DNA of 64,000 bases from Microvirga ossetica. Lineage in GTDB: Bacteria; Pseudomonadota; Alphaproteobacteria; Rhizobiales; Beijerinckiaceae. The notes beneath the pieces were generated by a model. It ran no database searches. It saw only the letters and a program-made list of their open reading frames with translations, and was not told the DNA's origin. A program made the position numbers and the translations under genes. The stretch lies in assembly GCF_002741015.1 (NCBI RefSeq), contig NZ_CP016618.1, forward strand, positions 496,001 to 560,000, written 5' to 3'. Position 1 is the first letter of the stretch; every line of letters begins with the position of its first letter. Below, piece after piece: positions 55,308 through 64,000 of the stretch.

Positions 55308-55411
55308 GGTAGACGAGTTCAACTATCGCGGCTCAGACTTCAAAGCCCGAGCGCAGGGCAAGCCGATCCAGGGCCCAGTTGTATGCGGGTTCGATCAGGC
55401 CAAAGGGATGC

Positions 55412-57280
55412 TCAGGTCAGCCGATAGATTCCTATTGTGCCATCTCTCTCCCGCACCTCTCGTCGGGCCCAGAACACGGCCTGTCCGGGCTCAGGCAAGC
55501 CAGTAAAGACCCCCTCAGTGATCAACGTGATCACGTCGCTGTCGTCTTGGACGTCCTTCCCGACCTGCTCTAGGCGCTGCGCGATATTAACCGCATCTCC
55601 GACGAGCGTGTAGTTCATCCGGCTGGGAGCCCCGATGTTGCCCACGAGAGCAGGGCCCGTGCTGATGCCAATCCTCACCCGGACAGGGGCGAGGCCGCTT
55701 GTCAACCGGGCCCTGTTGTCGGCGTGAATCTTGGAGGCGATCGCCCGCGCGGCCCGGCAGGCCCGTTCCACGTGATCGGGTTGCTCCTCCGGTGCGCCCC
55801 AAAACGCCATGAGGCTGTCGCCGATGTACTTGTCGATCGTGCCTCCCTCGGCCTCGACACAGGCCCCTACCAGAGCAAAGTGCGAGTTCAGGAACTGTGC
55901 CGTTTCGGAAGGGGACAGCCGGGATGCCATCCGTGTAAAGCCACTCAGATCCGTGAACATGACGGTAACGTCACGCTCATAGGCGTTGGCGAGATCGTCC
56001 TGCCCGTGCGCGATAAGGCGATGGACAAGGCGTTTGGGCAGGTACAGTTCAAACCAGCGAAGAGCTGCAACCATGGCGTTCAGCGCTTGGCCAGCTGTGT
56101 CGAGTTCCCGGATCCGGCTGCGTGAGAGAACGGGGGCTTTGTCGAATTCGAGTGTCCGGACGGCTTCTGTCACGCGAACGAAGTCGCGGATCGGGCGCGC
56201 GACCCGCCGACCGACCGCGATCGCGCTGAACACGGAGACGAGCAGGAGCCCTAATCCGGTCAGCACCATCGTCTGCAGTCGCTCCGCCTCCTGCCCGGCG
56301 TCTGAACCGGGCAAGGCCGCACCAATGATCCAGGGCTTCTCACCGAAGCCTGCAACCCGTCGGTACATGTAGATGAAGTAATCGGCCGAGAATGGAACGA
56401 TATGCCCCTGGTCCGTCGACCTCAGAGGCAGGTTCAGCGGTTGTCGCTCAGCCGACCATATCGCTTGCAGAACCTTGTCGTCGACCTCGGTGAGGAGCGG
56501 CAATGGGCGCTCGTGTGCCCCTGTTGGGGATCTGCCGGCCAGGGCCGGGTGAGCCAGCACCGCGTCCTGGCCGTGGAGGATGAACGCCCTCTGCACAGGC
56601 GAGGACATCTCGGCGACGTATCGGGAGAGCTCAGTGACCTCAATGGCCGGGACGAGGATCCCAAGGAGGTCTCCGTCGCGATGCACGGGGACGATAAACG
56701 GGATGATTGTCTGCTGAAACGGATGGCTCCAGACGGGTTCCCCCCATCCGGCAGCCTTGCCGGCCCGCACATCCTCGAAGAGCTTAATGATATCGAGCTG
56801 GCCGGACCAGTCCTCGGTGATGAGACTGCCATCTCGTCGCTCCACCCGCACGACCTCCAGATTGGAGCGAATGAAGCCAATGCCGGTTACCTGCGGTGTT
56901 GCTGCAAGGGCAGACCTAAGGGCCGTTTCGAGCGCTCTGGCATCCTTGATGTCAAGCTGCCCCCGGTCCATCGAGGTTTTTAGATACTCGGCTTGGGCCA
57001 CGACGATGCCAAGATGTTGCCGGACGCGTTGCTCGATGGAGGACAGGATCAGGTCGGCCTTATCGGCCAGAAGCTCGCCGGTGTTTCGGCCCGCGCCTCC
57101 GAGGCTCACGATGAGAACGGAGCCGACGGCGAGGAGCATCAAGCCCCCGAAACTGATCGCCAGAAGCGTGCTGAGCGAGAAATAGCGTGGGGAGATACGC
57201 TGTCGCATGCGGATCCCGGTTTTCTGACAGGGGGATTGTTGCTCCAACGGAACTGACCGGGCAAGGGCTTCGAGCGTCAT
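55412..57280 (-). CDS. Membrane-bound class III adenylate/guanylate cyclase with periplasmic sensor and HAMP
   Basis: About 622 residues from ATG 57280 (ATG 57208 is an alternative; it removes 24 residues before the first membrane helix). A first helix (FSLSTLLAISFGGLMLLAVG) is followed by a Cache-like periplasmic domain of about 300 residues, a second helix (MVLTGLGLLLVSVFSAIAVG), a HAMP-like linker and the cyclase domain. Catalytic residues: metal Asp in VMFTDLSGFT and IGDSLMAFWG, Lys in TIDKYIGD, Asp in LVGDAVNIAQRLE, a pattern favouring ATP. It makes cAMP in response to an external ligand. Confidence 0.88.
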   Translation of the reverse strand: MTLEALARSVPLEQQSPCQKTGIRMRQRISPRYFSLSTLLAISFGGLMLLAVGSVLIVSLGGAGRNTGELLADKADLILSSIEQRVRQHLGIVVAQAEYLKTSMDRGQLDIKDARALETALRSALAATPQVTGIGFIRSNLEVVRVERRDGSLITEDWSGQLDIIKLFEDVRAGKAAGWGEPVWSHPFQQTIIPFIVPVHRDGDLLGILVPAIEVTELSRYVAEMSSPVQRAFILHGQDAVLAHPALAGRSPTGAHERPLPLLTEVDDKVLQAIWSAERQPLNLPLRSTDQGHIVPFSADYFIYMYRRVAGFGEKPWIIGAALPGSDAGQEAERLQTMVLTGLGLLLVSVFSAIAVGRRVARPIRDFVRVTEAVRTLEFDKAPVLSRSRIRELDTAGQALNAMVAALRWFELYLPKRLVHRLIAHGQDDLANAYERDVTVMFTDLSGFTRMASRLSPSETAQFLNSHFALVGACVEAEGGTIDKYIGDSLMAFWGAPEEQPDHVERACRAARAIASKIHADNRARLTSGLAPVRVRIGISTGPALVGNIGAPSRMNYTLVGDAVNIAQRLEQVGKDVQDDSDVITLITEGVFTGLPEPGQAVFWARREVRERDGTIGIYRLT

Positions 57281-57282
57281 GG

Positions 57283-57408
57283 TCACGCGACCGAGGTTGA
57301 ACAGGCGATCATGAGGCCGGTCGGCTCCGCCAGGGTCTGGCGGAGCGCGGCTGCGATCATTGCCGACGAGGCCGAACCGAGGGTGATCCATTGTGGGTTA
57401 ATGTCCAT
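57283..57408 (-). pseudogene. Internally deleted copy of the 164-aa membrane protein gene
   Basis: The 41-codon frame reads MDINPQWITLGSASSAMIA then ALRQTLAEPTGLMIACST. Both parts match the intact gene at 54646 (MDINPQWITLIAASTAMIAS and AFRQTLEEPTGVIIAK), but about 55 residues between them are missing. It ends at TGA three bases before the cyclase ATG at 57280, which could couple translation. Confidence 0.75.
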
Positions 57409-57470
57409 CGTTCTGGTCCCGTGTACAGGCTTGTAACAATTGTCCCCTCAGCCTGGACTTCGGCGTTCGG

Positions 57471-57548
57471 CTAGCGGAACAACGCGACGTAAAGCGTGCC
57501 GCAGGAGATCGACATTGTGATGATGAGCGGGAACCACCGGGACATCAT
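57471..57548 (-). CDS. 25-aa membrane microprotein behind the TetR gene
   Basis: ATGATG starts three bases after the TetR stop codon. Product MMSRWFPLIITMSISCGTLY then VALFR: one membrane helix with a basic end. The spacing suggests translational coupling. No family recognised. Confidence 0.45.
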   Translation of the reverse strand: MMSRWFPLIITMSISCGTLYVALFR

Positions 57549-57551
57549 GCT

Positions 57552-58238
57552 TCAGTCATAGGGAGACATGATACGCGCGCTCCCGTCGTTCGGGACGGCA
57601 TTCCGCCACCGAATGCCGCAGTTGCGGAGAATATCCTTGATCACGCCCGTGCATTCAGCTTCCGTCATAAAAGGCTGGTGTGGCACCAGAACCCGTTCGA
57701 CCACATGCGCCAGGCATCGCCTCGCGAACTCCTCCGCTGCGGCACGGCTGTTGCCGATCCGAATGTCCTTGGAAGCCGCGTGGACATCGAGATAGGCTGC
57801 GATCCCTTCCACGGTTGGGCCCAGGCTGTTCCGGAGGAACTCCTCTCCCAGTTGAGGAAATCGGCCAAGCGCTCCGATGATCAGGCGCAGAGTCGCGCTG
57901 GTGGCCGGATTGTTCAGGGTTTCGAGCATGGCCATCCCGATCTGCTGCAAGGCGGAGCACGGGTTGGAGTCGTCCGGATCGATGCACGGCAATGCCCGCG
58001 CGATCCTCTCCGCTTCTGCGGCGACCAGCGAGTTGAACAGGACGTCCTTGCCGTCGAAGTGGTGATAGATTGAGCCCTTCGAGACACCAGCCTGGTTGAT
58101 GATCTGGTCGATGCTGGCGCCGGTATAGCCGTTCAGAAGGAAGACCTGACGGGCGCCGTCCAGGATCTTACTCTTCGTGAGCATGCTCCTGAGATCATGA
58201 GGGGGCTGGTCGCTGTGAGGTGGCTTGTTGCTGGGCAT
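57552..58238 (-). CDS. TetR-family repressor of the efflux operon
   Basis: GAGGAG precedes ATG 58238; 228 residues. HTH: TKSKILDGARQVFLLNGYTG, then IDQIINQAGVSKGSIYHHFD GKDVL. The C-terminal half is the helical ligand-binding domain with an AefR-like pattern. It lies 141 bp behind the RND gene on the same strand and is probably the local regulator of the pump. A longer upstream in-frame reading is rich in Pro/Arg and not credible. Confidence 0.88.
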   Translation of the reverse strand: MPSNKPPHSDQPPHDLRSMLTKSKILDGARQVFLLNGYTGASIDQIINQAGVSKGSIYHHFDGKDVLFNSLVAAEAERIARALPCIDPDDSNPCSALQQIGMAMLETLNNPATSATLRLIIGALGRFPQLGEEFLRNSLGPTVEGIAAYLDVHAASKDIRIGNSRAAAEEFARRCLAHVVERVLVPHQPFMTEAECTGVIKDILRNCGIRWRNAVPNDGSARIMSPYD

Positions 58239-58379
58239 GGGATTCGCTCCTCTTTTGCATGCGGGGGGTGTGGCCCCGGCGGCTTGCGGCCGCCGGGGCT
58301 TAGGCGGACGTTCGCGCGGACCAAGGCGCGGGGGCACAGGGCCACGGTCTGGAACGCCGGCCAATCGGTTTATCGCGCT

Positions 58380-61300
58380 CTATGCCGGCTCATGCACCCC
58401 CTCGGGAACTGGCAGTTCCACTTCGGGTTTGGAGGGCGCCTTGATGCGGAACCAGGCCACGTACAACGCCGGCAGAAACACGAGGGTCAACGCCGTGCCC
58501 ACGATGATGCCGCCCATCATGGCGTAGGCCATCGGCCCCCAGAACACCTCGCGCGAGATCGGGATCAGCGCCAGGCTCGCCGCCGCCGCGGTCAGCAGGA
58601 TCGGCCGCGTCCGGTGCATGGTGGCCTCGACCACGGCCTCCCATGGGGCCCGGCCCTCCCGCCGCAGGTCCTCGATCTGCACGACCAGGATCACCGAGTT
58701 GCGGATCAGGATGCCGACCAGCGCCAGTACCCCAAGGATGGCCACGAAGCCCATGGGAGCCCCGCTGGGCAGCATCGCCGCCACCACGCCGATCAGCCCG
58801 AGCGGAGCCACCGCCACCACCAGAAACAGCCGCGAGAAGCTCTGCAACTGAAGCATCAGGATCGTTGCCATGACGAACAGCATGAGCGGGACCACCGCCG
58901 TGATCGGCCCCTGGGACTTGGCGCTCTCCTCCACGGGGCCAGCCACCGCCACCCCGTAGCCAGCCGGAAGCGTGCGAACGAACTCCTGCACCTTCGGCTC
59001 AAGCTGCTGGACGATCGTCGCCGGCTGGGTTGCATCGATGATACTGCCCCGGATCGTGATCGTCGGCAGGCGGCTGCGGCGCCAGATCACCGGCTGCTCG
59101 AGCTCATAATGGAAGGTCGCGACCGCCGCCAGCGGCACGGACTGGCCATCCTTGCCCGGCAATTGCAGGTTCTGGAGCGTCTCGATGGATTGCCGCTCGG
59201 CGGCGCGCGCCCGGCCCATCACGTCGACCAGATAGATCGCGTCGCGGACCTGGGTGATGCTCGTGCCGCCGACGACGCTGTTGAGGGCACCTGCGATGTC
59301 CTGCGAGGTCACGCCGAGCTGGCGGGCCTTATCCTGGAGCACGTCGACCTTCACCACCCGGGCAGGCTCATTCCAGTTGAAGCCGATGTTGGTGACCCGG
59401 GGGTGATCGCCCACGAGAGTTGCGAGTTGCTGCGCCAGGTCGCGCACTTTCTGGACGTCCGGGCCGCTGAGCCGGTACTGCACCGGGCGTCCGGCCGGCG
59501 GCCCCACCGCCAGAAGATCCGTGTACACATCCAGGCCGGCAAATTCCTGTCGGGCCCAGGTCTTGATCTTGGCCCGGAGGCGCTCGCGGGCCTCGATGCT
59601 TTTGGTCACAATGACCATCTGGCCGTAGTTGGGGTTCGACGGCTGCGGGTCGAAGGCGAGAATGAACCGCACAGCGCTCTGGCCGACATAGGACGACCAG
59701 TGATCGATGTCAGGATCGCCCGCGAGCTTGGCCTCGAAGCGGTCCATCTGTGCCTTCGTGTCGGTAATCGCGGCGTTCTGCGGCAGCGTGAAGTCGACGA
59801 GGAGTTCGTTGCGATCTGAAGACGGAAAGAACTGCTGCTCGACGAACTTCATGCCGTAGAGGGAGACGCCGAACATCGCCACCGTCACGCCGATGGTTAG
59901 CCAGCGCCAGCGCATGGCGCCGACGAGGACGCGCGAGAACGCCGTCATGAGGCGGCTCGGCTTGTCGTGATGCTTCTTCATCGTCTTCGGCAGCAGCGTC
60001 ACGCCGAGCAGGGGCGTGAACACCACCGCGACGATCCACGACAGCAACAGCGAGGCCGCGATCACCACGAACAGCGTGAAGGTGAACTCGCCCGCGTTGC
60101 TGCTGTTGAGACCGACCGGGATGAAGCTTGCAACGGTGACGAGCGTGCCGGTGAGCATTGGGAACGCGGTCGAGGTGTAGACGGCGGTGGCAGCCTTGCG
60201 CAGCGTGTCGCCGGCCTCCAGCCGCGCCACCATCATCTCGACGGCGATCATAGCATCGTCGACTAGGAGGCCGAGCGCGATGATGAGAGCGCCAAGCGAA
60301 ATGCGCTGCAGCGAGATGCCGGTATACTGCATGACCACGAAGGTCATGGCCAGCACGAGCGGGATCGACAGCGCGACCACGAACCCGGCTCGCATGCCCA
60401 GGCTCAGGAAGCTGACCACCAGCACGATTGCGACGGCCTCGAACAAGGCCTTGGTGAAGCCGCCGACTGCCTCCTCGACCACGATGGGCTGATCGGCCAC
60501 GAGATGCACGCCGACGCCGATGGGCAATTCGGCGATGATCTTGTCCATCTGCTCCTGCAACGCCTCGCCGAAGTGCAGCAGGTTGGCGCCTGTCTTCATG
60601 CCGATGGCCAGGCCGATGGCAGGCTGGCCCTTGAACCGAAACAAGGCCTGCGGCGGGTCGACGTAGCCGCGGCTGATGGCGGCGACATCGCTGAGGCGGA
60701 AGAAACGGTCGTTGAGGCGCAGGTTGAGGTCGCGCAGGCTCTCCTCTGAGGTGAACTGCCCGGTTACCCGTACGCTGATACGCTCAGGACCGGCCTGGAT
60801 GACGCCGGACGGGGTGATCGCATTCTGGGCCTGGAGCGTCTGGATGACGTCCTGCTGGCTGATGTCGAGAGCCGCCATCTCGCGCGTCGAGAATTCCAGG
60901 AAGATCGCCTCGTCCTGGGCGCCGATCAGGTTGACCTTGCCGACATTCGGCACCGTGAGAACCTTGGCCCGCACGTCCTCGACATAGTCGCGCATCTGCC
61001 GCTGCGTCAGCCCATCCGCGGTGAACGCGTAGACGTTGCCATACACGTCGCCGAAGTCGTCGTTGAAGCCGGGACCTACGACGCCTTGGGGAAACTCCCG
61101 TTTGACGTCGTTGATCATGTTCCGGACTCTTACCCAGACACCCGGCACGTCGCGGCTTTTGACTGTGTCCTTCAGGTTGACATAAATCACGGTCTGGCCC
61201 GGCGTGGTCTGGCTGCGGGTGTAGTCGAGCGAGTCGAGCTCCTCGAGCTTCTTCTCGATCCGATCGGTGACCTGGAGCGAGGTTTCCTCGACGGTCGCAC

Positions 61301-61469
61301 CGGGCCACTGGGCCGCAATCACCATCGTCTTGATGGTGAACGAAGGATCTTCCTCACGCCCCAAGTTGATGTAGGCGAAGATGCCGGCGATTCCGAACAC
61401 GATCATGAAGTACCAGACGAGGGAGCGGTGCTCGAGCGCCCAGTCGGACAGGTTGAAGCGGCTGTTCAT
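58380..61469 (-). CDS. RND-family efflux permease (HAE1/TriC-like)
   Basis: A 1029-residue inner-membrane proton antiporter starting at ATG 61469. First helix FMIVFGIAGIFAYI; 12 membrane segments; the proton-relay Asp pair is in GALIIALGLLVDDAMIAVEM; porter domains with SGVIQAGPERISVRVTGQF follow. The ATG overlaps the stop of the upstream adaptor gene by four bases. Two adaptors serve this one pump, as in Pseudomonas TriABC. No outer-membrane channel gene is in the window. Substrate unknown; the pump may expel hydrophobic drugs or biocides. Confidence 0.93.
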   Translation of the reverse strand: MNSRFNLSDWALEHRSLVWYFMIVFGIAGIFAYINLGREEDPSFTIKTMVIAAQWPGATVEETSLQVTDRIEKKLEELDSLDYTRSQTTPGQTVIYVNLKDTVKSRDVPGVWVRVRNMINDVKREFPQGVVGPGFNDDFGDVYGNVYAFTADGLTQRQMRDYVEDVRAKVLTVPNVGKVNLIGAQDEAIFLEFSTREMAALDISQQDVIQTLQAQNAITPSGVIQAGPERISVRVTGQFTSEESLRDLNLRLNDRFFRLSDVAAISRGYVDPPQALFRFKGQPAIGLAIGMKTGANLLHFGEALQEQMDKIIAELPIGVGVHLVADQPIVVEEAVGGFTKALFEAVAIVLVVSFLSLGMRAGFVVALSIPLVLAMTFVVMQYTGISLQRISLGALIIALGLLVDDAMIAVEMMVARLEAGDTLRKAATAVYTSTAFPMLTGTLVTVASFIPVGLNSSNAGEFTFTLFVVIAASLLLSWIVAVVFTPLLGVTLLPKTMKKHHDKPSRLMTAFSRVLVGAMRWRWLTIGVTVAMFGVSLYGMKFVEQQFFPSSDRNELLVDFTLPQNAAITDTKAQMDRFEAKLAGDPDIDHWSSYVGQSAVRFILAFDPQPSNPNYGQMVIVTKSIEARERLRAKIKTWARQEFAGLDVYTDLLAVGPPAGRPVQYRLSGPDVQKVRDLAQQLATLVGDHPRVTNIGFNWNEPARVVKVDVLQDKARQLGVTSQDIAGALNSVVGGTSITQVRDAIYLVDVMGRARAAERQSIETLQNLQLPGKDGQSVPLAAVATFHYELEQPVIWRRSRLPTITIRGSIIDATQPATIVQQLEPKVQEFVRTLPAGYGVAVAGPVEESAKSQGPITAVVPLMLFVMATILMLQLQSFSRLFLVVAVAPLGLIGVVAAMLPSGAPMGFVAILGVLALVGILIRNSVILVVQIEDLRREGRAPWEAVVEATMHRTRPILLTAAAASLALIPISREVFWGPMAYAMMGGIIVGTALTLVFLPALYVAWFRIKAPSKPEVELPVPEGVHEPA

Positions 61470-62545
61470 TGGGAGGACTCGTCTGCGATCTTGACTGTTT
61501 GATTGGGGGTCAGGCTGTTCGCGCCGGCGGTAACCACGCGCGTGCCGCGGGTAAGTCCGTTCAGAACCCAGACGGAGGATCCGTCCCGGGCGACAATCGT
61601 CACGTCCCGGGTCGACACCGTCCGGGTGGCCGGATCGACGACCCAGACCATCGTCTTGCCGTCGCGCTCCAGCAGAGCCGAGATCGGCAACTCGATACCC
61701 GGAGCAGTAAACGTCGTGACCGTGGCGGTGATCGTCGTTCCGAGCCGGAAACTCTTGGGTGGGTTGTCGAGGGTGATCCGCACCCGCAGCGTGCGGGTGG
61801 CGGGATCCGCCTGTGGCGCGATCTCCCGCACCGACCCGGCAGCCCGCACCGAGGGATCCAGCTGCAGAGCGACATCGAAGCGGGCTTCCGGCCTGAGATC
61901 CCGCCCGATGCTCTCGGGCAGGTCGACGACCGCCTCCCGGATCTCCGGGCGGGCTACCGAGACGACCGCCTGCCCCGGCTGGACCACCTGCCCGAGTTCC
62001 GCCGCGGTGGCGGTGACCACCCCGTCGGAATCGGCGCGAAGCTCGGCGTAGCCGAGCTGCTCCTCGGCCTTGTCGAGGTTTGCCCTGGCGCTCGTGACGC
62101 CAGCCTCCGCAGACTCGCGGGCCTGCTTGGCGGCATCGTACTGGGCCTGTGTGGTGATGTTCTGCTGCAGCAGTGTGCGCTGGCGGGCCTCGGTCGAAGC
62201 GGCATTCTCGAGGCGGGCGGTCGCGCTGGCCAGGTCGGCCTGCGCCGACCGCACCGCCAGCTGATAGGCAACCGGGTCGAGCGTGGCCAGGCGCTGTCCC
62301 TTCCTGACGACGTCGCTTACATTGACGTCGCGGCTGATGACGCGCCCGAGCACCCGGAAGCCGAGGTCGGACTTGTACCGGGGCTCGACGGTTCCGGCAA
62401 AGCCCACGGTCCGTGCCGTCTGCGGGGCGACAACAACGGTGAGAACGGGTCGGGGCGCCGGCGCCTCGGCATGGTGCTCTTCCTGGCAGGCGGCGAGCAG
62501 GGCCATCATGCCCAGGGCAGCCAGGGATAGGGGGACGGGCTTCAT
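61466..62545 (-). CDS. RND efflux periplasmic adaptor lipoprotein 2
   Basis: A 359-residue membrane-fusion protein with lipoprotein signal (MKPVPLSLAALGMMALLAAC, lipid Cys20). The order barrel-lipoyl-hairpin-lipoyl-barrel is visible: VGFAGTVEPRYKSDLGFRV, a coiled-coil hairpin about residues 90-170, GVVTATAAELGQVVQPGQAV. It overlaps the genes on both sides by four bases, so all three are translationally coupled. It differs clearly from adaptor 1. Confidence 0.92.
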   Translation of the reverse strand: MKPVPLSLAALGMMALLAACQEEHHAEAPAPRPVLTVVVAPQTARTVGFAGTVEPRYKSDLGFRVLGRVISRDVNVSDVVRKGQRLATLDPVAYQLAVRSAQADLASATARLENAASTEARQRTLLQQNITTQAQYDAAKQARESAEAGVTSARANLDKAEEQLGYAELRADSDGVVTATAAELGQVVQPGQAVVSVARPEIREAVVDLPESIGRDLRPEARFDVALQLDPSVRAAGSVREIAPQADPATRTLRVRITLDNPPKSFRLGTTITATVTTFTAPGIELPISALLERDGKTMVWVVDPATRTVSTRDVTIVARDGSSVWVLNGLTRGTRVVTAGANSLTPNQTVKIADESSQ

Positions 62546-63642
62546 GAGGCCGCTCCTTCGGGGAATGCAACGACCTGGTCGGGCCGCAGGAACTGCGCCC
62601 CGCCGGTGACGACGATCTCACCGGGCTGGAGCCCCTCACGCACGGCGACCTTTCCGGTCTCATAGCTTTCAACGGTGATCGACCTCAGCGACACTGTCTT
62701 GGTCTGGGGATCGACGACCCACACGGCCGGTTGGCCGTTTGCGCTGGACAGAGCGCCCCACGGGATCACCACGAGCTTGCGGGTCTGGAACCGGCCCTCG
62801 CCGACGACGGCGGCCCCGAGTGTCATCGCTGCCGGCGGATGCTCGATGGCGACCTTGGCCCTGACGGTTCCGGTTGCCCTGTCCACGGTCGGGGAGATCT
62901 CACGCACGGTGCCCTTGGCCATCACGGCCGGATCGGACACCAGCGTCAGCGCAATGGTGGGATTGCCGAGCTCGCGAGTGAAGATCGACTCGTAGACGTT
63001 GAAGACCGCATCGCGTGGCCCGTCCTGGGCGATCGAGAAGACGGTCTGCGCCACCTGCACGACCTGCCCAGCCTCAGCATTGCGGGCCGTGACGACCCCA
63101 GGGGCGCCTGCTCTCAGCACCGTGTCGGAAAGATGGTCGCGGGCGGTGCCGAACTGGGCCCGTGCGGTGTCGAGTGCGGCCTGCGCGGTACGGAACGCTT
63201 CCTGAGCCTGATCGTGCTCCCGTTTGGTTGTGTAGCCCTGGGCGAGCAGCGCCTTCTGGCGTTCGTAGCTGGAGGTCGCCTGGCGGAGAATGGCCTCGGC
63301 GGACTGGACGGCGGCAGCGGCGGCGGTCACCGTCGCCTGTTGCTGCTGCGGGTCGAGCCGGGCCAGCACCTGATCGGCCGTCACGTGGTCGCCGACGTTG
63401 ACCAGGCGCTCGGTGATGCGGCCCCCGACCCGAAAGGACAGGTCGCTCTCGACCTGTGCGCGAACTTCGCCGGTCAGCCGCACCGTTGGTGCATAGTCAG
63501 TCAACCTAGCCGTCTCGACCTGAACTACGATTGGAGGATTCTCCGGGCGGCTGGTCTGCTGCTGGCAGCCGGCCAAGCCCGTCACGGCAAGCATTGCCAA
63601 GCAACAGATTGATTTAGGCCATTGAAGACCATGTCCCATCAT
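62542..63642 (-). CDS. RND efflux periplasmic adaptor lipoprotein 1
   Basis: Start ATG 63642 (second ATG at 63639) with GGGAAAGG upstream; 366 residues. Lipobox VTGLAGC. Lipoyl halves: LSFRVGGRITERLVNVGDHV and GVVTARNAEAGQVVQVAQTV with a long helical hairpin between. First gene of the efflux operon. Element C lies about 70 bp upstream and overlaps the probable promoter. Confidence 0.92.
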   Translation of the reverse strand: MMGHGLQWPKSICCLAMLAVTGLAGCQQQTSRPENPPIVVQVETARLTDYAPTVRLTGEVRAQVESDLSFRVGGRITERLVNVGDHVTADQVLARLDPQQQQATVTAAAAAVQSAEAILRQATSSYERQKALLAQGYTTKREHDQAQEAFRTAQAALDTARAQFGTARDHLSDTVLRAGAPGVVTARNAEAGQVVQVAQTVFSIAQDGPRDAVFNVYESIFTRELGNPTIALTLVSDPAVMAKGTVREISPTVDRATGTVRAKVAIEHPPAAMTLGAAVVGEGRFQTRKLVVIPWGALSSANGQPAVWVVDPQTKTVSLRSITVESYETGKVAVREGLQPGEIVVTGGAQFLRPDQVVAFPEGAAS

Positions 63643-63710
63643 TTGCCCTTTCCCTGGTTGTCCTCGGGAACCTCTGCCCATGAGGATGGGATAGCCCTGC
63701 TGTCTGCGCC

Positions 63711-63754
63711 GGTCCAATATATTGCTTTTGACCTTACGATTGGAAAAACATATC
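63711..63754 (+). promoter_or_regulatory. Conserved 44-nt element, copy C
   Basis: GGTCCAATATATTG, 13 bases, GATTGG, AAAAAC, ATATC. Same spacing as copies A and B. Placed upstream of the divergent efflux operon. The plus-strand sequence after it may be a degraded LysR start (DCLSVFRH followed by RGS). Nothing further is recognised to the end of the window. Confidence 0.65.
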
Positions 63755-64000
63755 GACTGCCTGAGTGTGTTTCGGCACCGCGGCTCAACCGCTGAAGGCC
63801 TGCAATTTAACGACCCTGCTGCATCAACCTTGGCGGCGAAAAGGAGAGCGGCAGCTGAGGAGCTCTCTTATTCCTTTCAAAGCTCCGCTGATGTCCAGCC
63901 GAAATCGACCTGCTGTACTTACTTACGCATTACTTGGCTGCCGCGAACTCTTTGCCAGTATCATCGCATCGGAAGCCAAGTACGATGAGACTATGTCCAG

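Noticed and set aside
58197..59819. 540-codon plus-strand open frame opposite the RND gene
   Set aside because: His/Arg/Asp-rich shadow composition of a high-GC gene's antisense strand; the RND gene on the other strand is unmistakable.
61470..62672. Upstream extension of the RND reading frame
   Set aside because: The extra 401 residues are an Arg/Gly/Pro-rich shadow of the adaptor gene; the ATG at 61469 begins the normal RND N-terminus.
63722..63988. 88-codon plus-strand frame at the end of the window
   Set aside because: Starts inside conserved element C and lacks a ribosome site; at most a degraded LysR start, not a gene.

Overview
The window looks like an accessory-rich chromosomal or large-plasmid segment of an alphaproteobacterium of the order Hyphomicrobiales (Rhizobiales), most like Microvirga/Methylobacterium. 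This rests on high GC, on giant kinase/ATPase/histidine-kinase hybrids, on many tiny membrane proteins, and on IS5, IS110, IS3, IS481 and IS630 elements of rhizobial type. The taxonomic call is inference; no rRNA or tRNA gene was seen.

Layout. 0-3.3 kb: the 3' end of a mannitol dehydrogenase-family gene, a GapN-like aldehyde dehydrogenase and a DMT exporter. 3.3-8 kb: decayed and small genes (phage antirepressor remnant, frameshifted glycine-zipper protein, 47-aa membrane protein), a LuxR-type regulator with a degenerate receiver, two divergent helix-hairpin-helix proteins, a MarR remnant and a VOC-fold protein. 8.7-13.3 kb: a same-strand peroxide/redox cluster (catalase-like protein, unknown 211-aa protein, Dyp-type peroxidase, NmrA-like reductase, secreted cupin), ended by an IS5 remnant that cut a further gene. 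14-20 kb: small proteins, an orphan TetR regulator and a frameshifted extensin-family pseudogene.

20.1-26.1 kb and 43.1-48.7 kb carry two paralogous giant hybrids (1980 and 1847 aa): pseudo-Ser/Thr kinase, AAA-type ATPase, helical repeats, GAF, PAS, histidine kinase. They share TTG starts, align without gaps at the motifs checked as far as the first PAS domain, and contain a 104-bp identical tract that suggests gene conversion. Between them lie IS debris, small genes, two receiver-only proteins with Arg in place of the phosphoacceptor Asp, a LysR/azoreductase/pirin group, a ketone-body group (patatin, acetoacetate decarboxylase, 3-hydroxybutyrate dehydrogenase), and an IS110 element interrupted by a complete IS3 whose 3-bp target duplication can be read directly.

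49-54.6 kb: a three-gene sugar ABC importer and an NAD-dependent epimerase/uronate dehydrogenase-like gene, separated by an IS630 that carries its own HTH passenger gene. 54.6-57.4 kb: a hypothetical membrane protein, a class III adenylate cyclase with a periplasmic sensor, and a truncated copy of the hypothetical gene. 57.5-63.7 kb: a minus-strand operon with two membrane-fusion lipoproteins, one RND pump (TriABC-like arrangement), a TetR regulator and a 25-aa membrane protein.

The most unusual signals are a 44-nt non-coding element present three times with fixed internal spacing (34.7, 55.3, 63.7 kb), the Asp-less receiver pair, the gene-conversion tract, a possible IS110 guide-RNA region, and a recurring set of 25-49-aa single-membrane-segment proteins.
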